The notes beneath the pieces are model-generated. The model was not told where the DNA came from and ran no database searches. It worked only from the letters and a program-made list of their open reading frames with translations. A stretch of 64,000 nt of DNA from Rhodosorus marinus (Eukaryota > Rhodophyta > Stylonematophyceae > Stylonematales > Stylonemataceae): NCBI GenBank assembly GCA_029953675.1, contig JAMWBK010000008.1, forward strand, positions 1,335,001 to 1,399,000, written 5' to 3'. The translations under genes were made by a program, and so were the position numbers. How positions within the stretch are numbered: the stretch's first letter is position 1; the number at the start of each line of letters is the position of its first letter. Positions 56,333-64,000 of the stretch are shown piece by piece.

Positions 56333-57464
56333 GGTTGACTTTCAAGTACTATAAAAGCGCACAGACTTTTCTGACTGCAACCTCCAACTTCAGAGCTATC
56401 CGCGGTTCGAAGCCACTCCCATTTCCAACCCAAACTGAACGACGGGTATCTGAGCTTGAGGCGGTCTGATGAACTGATCCTGCGGAGTCACTGTCCATCA
56501 AGGGGAGGTTGAAAACCACGGTCAGATCAATGAATCTGGGACCTGGGGCTTAGAAGACCTAACCCAACTGTTCTTTAGGGTTCCTTTTCTGCGATCAAAA
56601 ATGTAGCGCACTTCCGTATGGGGCAGTGTTTCCATACCCCGGGGGTCGTCAAGGACGCAATCAATAGACCATCTAATTCACTGAGTTTACACGTAAGATC
56701 ACTAGGATTTAGTGTTCTATATACCATAGCTACAGATTTGCACTCAATTCTCGTCAGCATCAACTCCACAAAGTGGTGCCAGCGAAACGAACGGAACCCC
56801 GCTGAAGTCTGTGCAAATGTGCACGCTGGCATCATAATGTGTTTTTTAAATTGTTCTAGCTACTGTACAGTCAATACCAAGTACGAAAGCCAGACAAAGC
56901 GCTCACTCGAGATGTTTTACTGTCCAATAGCGACTAAAATAACTGTATTTCTATATTGCAAGGATTGAAAATGAACCGTCCCAGATCTGATTGAGAGAAG
57001 GTTCGGCGGAAGGGGGGGTAGAGGAGGGGCAGCGAAACGGTTTTGTGAAACACTTTCAAAGTGTCTTAGAACGCGTTTGATACTTGGCTAAATTTTCCCG
57101 GGTGTAACCTCTCAAAGGTTTTGGTCGCGATTGTCTGCGGCTACTCTTTTTCCCCGCATGCAAGAACAAATTGCCTACCTACGGAGGCTTTGCGATCGAA
57201 GACCCCACTGACTTTGATCGAACATGCAAACGTCTGAGGCCCATGTCCCATAATGGTATCGCACCTTCGTAACCACCGACGACCTATTGAGTTAATAAAA
57301 TTTACAGATCAAGGCCCGACACCTAGGACGACCTCTCCGGGCCGACGCCGTTCATCAGGTCTACTCATGTCTAATTCCTTTCCAGTCCTCTTTCTCAACG
57401 ATTATTCCCAAAAATTCCAAGCAGCAGCTATCAGAATGAATAACATTATTAACACGCTCGCCAG
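56333..57464. other. Intergenic, no gene seen
   Basis: About 1.1 kb between the WS/DGAT start and the MTRR stop; only unsupported short ORFs on both strands. Confidence 0.5.
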
Positions 57465-59835
57465 TTATCCCCAATACCATACGTCCTTGATCAGTCTGTC
57501 CGACCGTTCAAGGGCTGTCATTTTCAACTTGGCGTCCGCTTTCGACATCCCACCATGGTCCTGCAGCACACTTGTCAGGCCCTCAACGACACCCCTGACC
57601 ATTTCCCCACCATCGCCGCAAATGTACACCCTCGACTTCTCGTTTTCAACCAGCAATTTGCACAATTGTTGACCCTCTGCCTTAATCCTAGAGGGTAGAA
57701 GCAAAATTGAGATCAATCGCCGAAAGCGAGCTCTGATGCGAAAATTAACGAACCAAAAGTTCCGGGCAATGTGCAACAGGGTAGCCCGCGGGCACCTCAC
57801 TTACTTGTCCTGGACGTAGACTTTATGCTCATGTTCTCGGGAGAAAGCAACACTCAAATAACTTAATGTACCTCCTTCGACGAACCTGTCTAGTTCCTCC
57901 TCGTAAAGATGGTCAGTATCCCGCCTTCGGCAACCAAAATAAAGGGAAACATCAGCTGCGAGGTTTTCGCTGTCTACACGGAGTACTGAGCGCTGCTGCA
58001 GGAACCCTAAGAACGGGGCAACTCCTAGGCAAAACCACTGGAATCAGCAATTGATTCTTCCACGATTTACAGGGAGAACCAAAAGTACCTGTTCCTGGCC
58101 CGATCATAATGTAGGGAACATCCAATTCGGCCGGGGGTTTAAACTTGCCACTGCTTCTGCTCGACAGTACCAGGTTTGGGGTTCGTTCTCCATCGATGAA
58201 TCTGCGCACGATTGGACGTGAAGGTCTGGGTCAGCCACAGGCAGATTTGCTTCCCGATTGGACAGTAGGATTGCAAATACTTACTTCCTACAAAGGTCTT
58301 CCAGATAGCCGGTCGCTACTCCTCTCCTAACACTGCTCGCAACCTCCGCTTCAACAACGGAAAACGCAAAGTGGACAGCCCTTGGGGTATACTCTACAGC
58401 AGATGCCGCAGAGTAGAACCTAGGCTGCAGAGCTGGCAGCAGTTCAAGCAAGATATTGATAGATGGGACACAAGAAGGATTTCCCAGAAGCACGTCCAAA
58501 AGCGACGCCGACTTGTTGAGTATGTTCGCCTCGTACTCCTTACGTCCTGGAATAGGAGCAACAAATGCGGTCGGTTTGAATGAGCGCATTGACCCCGCGA
58601 CGGCAACAATTCTTACTGCTCGGAAACCTTCGCGATTCTCACTTACCTGTTCTTGAGCTCCACAGCAAGAGGCGCTGCTCATCAGCAGCGTCCGTACTTG
58701 AGTCCGCAAGTGCCCGGAGCAACTTCTTGGAGGCAGGCGATCGAATGTCGTATCGCCATCCTAGTGTATCCTTGACCTACAACAGGCAGTTGAGAATACG
58801 GTGCACCTCTCAGAACGTCTTCCTTCAGCCTCTCGCGTTTCCAATGCGTTCCTACCTTTTCGGGTCCATTGACAAGATTTTCACCGTCATAAATAGAAAT
58901 GACCTTGTTACCATCGACTTTCAGGATTGCAAGAAGCTCATCAACCTCCTCGGCGTTGTTGCGCACTCGGACAGAAAAGGCATCCCCTGGTTGATAAGAC
59001 AAATTGTTGTCGCTCTCAACCTCCATGTGCCACACGCGCTTATCGCAACTCGTCGACGTTAACAGTCGTGCTCCACAGACCCTTCCAGTGAACTCGCCGT
59101 TTTCTGTCTTCGTCGACGAATTTTCAACGGGCCCAACGCTCTCCTCGACACGAAGTTTGAGCTCGGCAGGCTTGGGAACACCATTGAGCTGCGTTGGCGC
59201 TTTTGCGGGACTAGGATCCAACTTTTCCGTTTGCGCTTGAAGTGCGGGTGCAATCGCTTCAGCACCGAAATACTTATTCATCGCGTCCCACAATCCATCA
59301 ATCCATGGTTCTACTACCAAATGTAAGCCGATCTCATCATCCGCCTCGCCCCTATAGTAGACATTCTTTGCTCCATATTTTTTCAGAGCCCTCTCCAGCC
59401 GTTTTGACCCGTTGCAGAAGTTTGTGTAGTTTGTATCCCCCAGACCTAAAGTATACACAGGAACCAGATTAGCCTCTGAAACACTATCCTTCTATTGCGT
59501 TCACTTTTCTGAGCCATACCCAATACTGCGTAGCTCACATTCCGCAGAAAATCCACCGGATGCGACTTCTTGCGAAGATATTTAAAAAAACGGTCCGTAT
59601 TGAAGGGTACATCCCCGTCTCCGTATGTGGAAATCACGAACACGAACATGCGACTCTGAACCGGGCTCTTCTCATCCACATGAGACAAGCAGGTCTGCTC
59701 GTAAGAGTTCAGCGGGAGTATACATCCAGCGGATAATCCATGCTCCCCAAGCTCAGCGTGAATCCGCCGAGCAATCGCCTCCGCATTCCCTGTTTCACTT
59801 CCATACATCACATCCACAAGCCTTTCGTTCCCCAT
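57465..59835 (-). CDS. MTRR: Methionine synthase reductase (diflavin reductase)
   Basis: Seven exons (59835-59520, 59445-58856, 58776-58647, 58546-58285, 58201-58089, 58024-57805, 57687-57465) encode 617 residues. The FMN domain has YGSETGNAEAIA and STYGDGDVPFNTDRF. MTRR rather than generic P450 reductase is indicated by GLGDTNYTNFCNGSKRLERAL and EADDEIGLHLVVEPWIDGLW. The FAD motif is RFYSAAS, the NADPH domain has MIGPGTGVAPFLGFLQQR and YFGCRRRD, and the C-terminus ends with an aromatic-rich WYWG. MTRR reactivates cobalamin-dependent methionine synthase, so its presence implies use of vitamin B12. The start chosen (MGNERLVDVMYG) is the first ATG in frame. Confidence 0.9.
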
Positions 59836-60869
59836 CCTTTCGTACCTGAGCTCAGCAGTCTCAACAAACGCACTTTCAAAATAACAGCCCCCAGCGCTTG
59901 GATACCACCGACCTCCCGCAAACCTCCAACCCCAACTAACCCCTGGCAAAATAAAAAATGTCGCTAACTACTCCTGTCTGCTCACATACTTCATACACCC
60001 CACCACCTCTCAACTTCTAGTGAAACTCCTCATCGAACTAGCTCCCGTCTTCACAAACCTGGTGGCTTCTCAGCTTTTCTTTTAAAGCACCAGAGCAAGA
60101 AGAACATCAGCCATCCAGACGAAAGCTTTGGCCCTCAACATGAAAACAACTAAATTATTTTGCAAATATGAATGTTTGATGAAGCACGGTTAAGCGGGCG
60201 TTTGGAATGCAAACCTCCGCACGCGCCCCACGTCCTCAGCTGACAGCATTCACTGGTTGCGGAAAATAAAATAAAAACAAGAAAGGGAAACCGTCCGATA
60301 GTATGAATTAATCAAAAATCGTAAGAGATCGTGGTTACCATCGAAACTATTTCGAATTAACAATAATATTGGTTCTTCAGGGTGGGAAATTCTCGGATGG
60401 AAGAGTTTCGATGTTTTCCTGTTGGAAGCGGAGGGGGTAAATGAGTTTGCTTGGCTTGAGAGCGTTGAGGTTGTAACGCGAAATTGTGGACAACAGCGAA
60501 ATTTTTTCAAACGGTTGAGATAACAGCATATCCTCAACAGCACATGGCAATAGGTTTAGTTCCTACTATGTTTCTGCTCCTTCACGCGTTGAACAACCTC
60601 CAGGTTCCTCGTATGCTGCTTAACTGGATGCATTGTTCGGGCTCCCTGCTGCTTACCGGAGCATCATGCACTCACGCGATTAGACCACCCTCTACTATAC
60701 CGAACCAAGGTTTTGCTGCTATGGTTGCCTGTGGTTGCCGAAAACAATTCTTTACATACCATGTCCTTCCATCGGCATAATGCACTACCAACACCTAGCC
60801 GCAAACGTTCCATCCCAATCAAAAACAGCACTATATAAACACCCAAGCAATCACCACCTGCTATAATAT
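59836..60869. other. Intergenic, no gene seen
   Basis: Upstream of MTRR and downstream of the zinc-finger gene. The plus ORF 60484-60780 has Cys/His and hydrophobic residues but no family signature. Confidence 0.45.
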
Positions 60870-62168
60870 CTAGCCACTATGCTCCTCTGGTTTAGGGGTT
60901 GCGACATCCTCCGTACTAGCAAACCTTTTTAAGCTTCCTCCCAGAACCGATGGGCTAGTTCTCAAACCCAACAGCGGTTGAGAGAACAAGTCACTTCTCG
61001 TTTGCATACCAGGCAGGGTTTTTTCCTGACTAGTTCCAGTCGGTGAGAACAGCCTCAAGCTCCTATTGATTTCGTTCACGTCATACGCTGTGTTGGGCAA
61101 CAGGGGAGACGTCGCTGGATTAGAAGGACTAAAGGCCGTTGAAAACGAGAACGTTATCGGAGAGAAGCTCCCAAGCCCTGCCAAAGGTCCTCCCGTATTG
61201 GGCGAAGTCTCGATCCAAGTAGGCGTTTTCTCTCTTAAACCTGTCAAGAAATGATCGTTCAACGGAAAGTCGTAGCGGGCAGAAGACATGGAACCCTGCG
61301 ATGCGAATCTTATCAGCCCTGAATGGGGTACATGTGAGGCCTTCCTCGGCTCTAGATTGATATCAATGTCGTATGAGTCCAGCGCCTTCCTACTCGGGGC
61401 TCGCTGACCCTGTACATTTGCTCCTGTAAGATTCACGCCGGCGTCTGCTGGTAGAGCCGGGAGAGAAGACTTCTGTCGCAAAGATGACGCACTGGACAAA
61501 CCAAATCCTCGCCGCGCCGAGTTCTGAGCTCTGACAGCTGGGAGCCTAGAGCCTGAAGTAGCCACATCCTTATTGTAGTTCTGTCCACCTCTCATGAACC
61601 CGTTGTCCATCCCCGGCAACGATGGGAACATTTCCAAAGTCGAAGACGGCGCTGGCTCCCTGCCGCCCGAGCACTGACCTTGACCCACATTACCCTTCGC
61701 TTCCTGAGCTGGCTTTCGGAAAGACGGCTCAAGTGCAGTCAATTTGTCTTTTTTGGGAATCTTTTTCATGGCTGACTCCTTCACCGCGGTTTTTCTCTTC
61801 GCGGTTCTCGCGTTTGCACCACCTATGCGTCCGTTAGGTTTCGCCAGCTGCGCCATCCTAGGAGGTGCGGCTTCCTTTGCTGCATCCTTACCCAAGAACG
61901 ATGAATCGCTGGTACCATTCGGATGCGCGTTGAGCTCATGAAATGTTATTGACGATTTCCACATGAATCGCTTGTCACACCCATGGGCAGAACAGGTGTA
62001 TGGCAGCTCTCCAGTGTGTTTTCTCATATGAATTTTACAGTTAGCTTTCTTGTTGAAGGATCTGTCGCAGAACGTGCACCGAAAAAGCTGCACACCGCCT
62101 TCCACGACCATCCTTGGCTCTGGACCCTCCCCTTCTCTCCCTCCACCAGGTCCGCCGGTGGACGCCAT
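60870..62168 (-). CDS. C2H2 zinc-finger protein
   Basis: An open frame of 432 residues from the first ATG (MASTGGPGGG). Two C2H2 fingers lie at C31-C34-H47-H51 and C59-C64-H77-H82, joined by the classical HTGELPY linker. A basic bipartite stretch follows (RTAKRKTAVKES, AMKKIPKKDK), then a long Ser/Pro/Leu-rich low-complexity tail typical of a regulatory region. It is a likely nuclear DNA-binding factor. The frame is open 10 codons further upstream without ATG, so a 5' exon is possible. Confidence 0.75.
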   Translation of the reverse strand: MASTGGPGGGREGEGPEPRMVVEGGVQLFRCTFCDRSFNKKANCKIHMRKHTGELPYTCSAHGCDKRFMWKSSITFHELNAHPNGTSDSSFLGKDAAKEAAPPRMAQLAKPNGRIGGANARTAKRKTAVKESAMKKIPKKDKLTALEPSFRKPAQEAKGNVGQGQCSGGREPAPSSTLEMFPSLPGMDNGFMRGGQNYNKDVATSGSRLPAVRAQNSARRGFGLSSASSLRQKSSLPALPADAGVNLTGANVQGQRAPSRKALDSYDIDINLEPRKASHVPHSGLIRFASQGSMSSARYDFPLNDHFLTGLREKTPTWIETSPNTGGPLAGLGSFSPITFSFSTAFSPSNPATSPLLPNTAYDVNEINRSLRLFSPTGTSQEKTLPGMQTRSDLFSQPLLGLRTSPSVLGGSLKRFASTEDVATPKPEEHSG

Positions 62169-63371
62169 CCCATTCGACTCACCCACGGGGATGCTCAATG
62201 TCGCTCAGCAGTTGCCAAGGTCCGTCAACAATCACGGGTATCCCCGTCTTAGTCTCATCCAGCAATTCTCGGGGACCTGCAACACTTTAACCTTGCAAAA
62301 TGGGAACCAAAAAAAGTATTTTCCACCTGACAAACAAACACAGTCCAACCTGCTGCTCAGTCGCGGGCGCAACTCTAGCATCAAAATGTACAGTCCTCGC
62401 AAGCGGGTTCCGCGGTCTGTAACTCTCAATCCCGGTCTTTCTTGAGCACGAAGGGGGCGAGTAACTCGCTTTACGAAAGCGCCTCCCAAAAAGACAAGAC
62501 TTGCCAAGGTTCAATGGGGTATTCACGAAATTTTTACTCACAACGCAGGATCCAGAATATGCCATCTCGGCCATCGGCAGGTCAAAGTAGTCAGATTCCC
62601 TGAGAAATGCATCAGGGCCGGTAGGCCGCAACCACAAAGGGCCTCAGTGGATCTGAACATCCCAAACATACTTGATATTATTAAAACAAATTGACGTTCC
62701 GCAAGTAGCCCTCGCTCCTCTCGGCCATGTTGTGGCACAATTGCTAACGTTCCCCCCCTGCTACCCCAGGCTAACGTCCATCCATTGTCTCTGGCATATT
62801 TTGGGTTCAGTATTGGCTTGTCAACTAGGAAGTTTCAGTCTCAGATTCCTAACGGTTTCGGAACCCTTGTAAACAGGATTCTGGTTTCGCCGAACCGCCT
62901 GTAACTTTTTTTTTCTCATACCCAGGGTGGGTTTTTTTTTTTTAACATTTGGGAAGCTACCGTAGTTTTTCCCATTCCGGACATTCTGAACCTATTCCAC
63001 GGACTACCGCAAAGAAAACCAAAAACCAATCTACGTCCCGCCCCTCAGCAAACATGAACGGGGCAAAAGTTGTAGCAGACAATCTGCAGAGCAGGGGGAA
63101 AACGTTAGACTCAAAGCCATCAAAACAAGGACCCCATTTATGAGATAGACAAGAAATAGATTCCCCAAAACCAAAGAATCGTAAATTTAGGTGATTTCCT
63201 ACAATCATACCAATCCCCCCCTCACTTACTCGAAACCCTCTAATAATTCAAAGAAAACAACTATGTAAGTATATTGGAATCCTGTTAATTTAACATTTTA
63301 CCCCTTTATTCTCAGATTCTGGAACTCGGAGAATCCTGATATATTATTTTCAATATTCATGGATCTATTTT
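62169..63371. other. Upstream region, possible 5' exons of the zinc-finger gene
   Basis: The minus ORFs 62637-62287 and 62507-62232 could be leader exons, but no splice chain to the zinc-finger exon was convincing. The remainder up to the hairpin shows nothing recognisable. Confidence 0.35.
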
Positions 63372-63417
63372 ACAGCTGTCCGAATCTTTGAGAAGATGAG
63401 AAGATTCGGACAGCTGT
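63372..63417. repeat. Perfect 17-bp inverted repeat (hairpin)
   Basis: ACAGCTGTCCGAATCTT (63372-63388) and AAGATTCGGACAGCTGT (63401-63417) are exact reverse complements with a 12-nt loop, in a non-coding AT-rich setting. Confidence 0.9.
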
Positions 63418-63753
63418 CGTTTCGCGTAGGGCAAGAAAACAAGGAAAAATTAAACCTTTCTCGTGGGTTTTTGAGGGGAGCAATATTTTTAAGAAAAACT
63501 CGCCATTTTCTTAGAAAAAATACAGTTTATAATCGCAATCCTATATGCCGCTCTCTCTGCGGGGTACACGGATAGGTCATCAATAGGAACCTACCCTTGG
63601 CGAAAATATGCAAGAAAGGGTTTTTGTTTTTGTTTATTTACTTAGTGGATGTCGACCATGTTTCACGCCTCGAAACCTCCATGTGGATTCGAACATGGAA
63701 GAATTTCAACGAATCATTGATGAAAGTGTTTAGGGTAGACGATGCTCAGACCT

Positions 63754-64000
63754 ATGAAAGGCGAGGAAAAAGCAACTGAAGTCCTCGCGGGCCGATGTCT
63801 GTCACCTCTTGAGCTTCAGCACTTTGTGCATACACTACAGGGCCATGGAGTCGCGGCAATCTATCTTATGCTTGTGGCTGCACTAATGCAGCCTCTTGCG
63901 GCTGTGAAGTGTATAATGCGAACTAGTTACAAGGAACTAGGGCAAGATCCGCGGTTTGGCTCCTCGCGTTCGAAAGGTTTCAGAGTTCATCAGGTTTCGA
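63754..64000 (+). CDS. Partial ORF running off the right edge
   Basis: ATG at 63754 opens 82 codons without stop to the window end, with a hydrophobic stretch (VAAIYLMLVAALMQPLAAV) that may be a membrane segment. It may be the first exon of a gene continuing outside. No family recognised. Confidence 0.3.
   Translation, partial: MKGEEKATEVLAGRCLSPLELQHFVHTLQGHGVAAIYLMLVAALMQPLAAVKCIMRTSYKELGQDPRFGSSRSKGFRVHQVS

Noticed and set aside
59520-59835. NADPH-cytochrome P450 reductase identity for the diflavin gene
   Set aside because: The CNGSK and VEPWIDGLW segments match methionine synthase reductase, and there is no N-terminal membrane anchor.

Overview
The window is nuclear DNA of an intron-rich eukaryote. 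Nearly every convincing gene is a set of short exons whose reading frame continues exactly across GT-AG introns, mostly about 45-200 nt with GTAAGT, GTACGT or GTGAGT donors. There is no sign of operons, Shine-Dalgarno sites, CRISPR arrays or intact transposons. A BSD2-like four-zinc-motif protein with a plastid-type N-terminus, a TDY-class MAP kinase, a wax ester synthase/DGAT and an organellar EF-P point to a plastid-bearing protist or alga. The lineage is inference; a unicellular red or related alga would fit.

Layout: 0-6.3 kb holds a coiled-coil protein running off the left edge (-), a p24 cargo receptor (-), the BSD2-like protein (+) and an unknown protein (-). 6.6-12 kb holds the Golgi SNARE GOS28 (+), EMC5 (-), an F-box-like protein (-) and a HAD-family protein (-). 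12.4-16.9 kb is gene-poor, partly AT-rich, and contains a decayed frameshifted ORF. 16.9-27 kb is dense: a second p24 (+), a TBC1D22-type Rab GAP (-), CGI121 of the KEOPS complex (+), thymidylate kinase (-) and CCR4-NOT subunit NOT3/5 (-). A roughly 150-bp tandem duplication lies upstream of NOT3, and the next 2.5 kb is poorly coding. 29.9-40 kb holds an MDR reductase fused to thioredoxin (+), a WDR59-like WD40 protein (-), organellar EF-P (+) and a spliceosomal-intron-containing group II intron maturase/reverse transcriptase with a putative mitochondrial presequence (+). 40.8-48 kb holds a small membrane protein (+), uncharacterised exons (+) and the exocyst subunit Sec5 (-). 48.6-62.2 kb holds a saccharopine-dehydrogenase-like oxidoreductase (+), the TDY MAP kinase (-), a RING protein (+), WS/DGAT (-), methionine synthase reductase (-) and a C2H2 zinc-finger protein (-). 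The last 1.8 kb is mostly non-coding, with a perfect 17-bp hairpin and an ORF leaving the window.

Functional themes: many genes serve the secretory pathway (two p24 proteins, GOS28, EMC5, a TBC GAP, Sec5). Several serve organelle gene expression or assembly (BSD2-like, EF-P, maturase). The rest are housekeeping (TMPK, CGI121, NOT3, MTRR). Divergent and convergent pairs with intergenic gaps of a few hundred bases are common. The most unusual items are the nuclear group II maturase with an intact YADD motif, the MDR-thioredoxin fusion and two perfect hairpins, one of which covers a 3' splice site. All exon boundaries were inferred by eye from frame continuity and splice signals. No searches were run.
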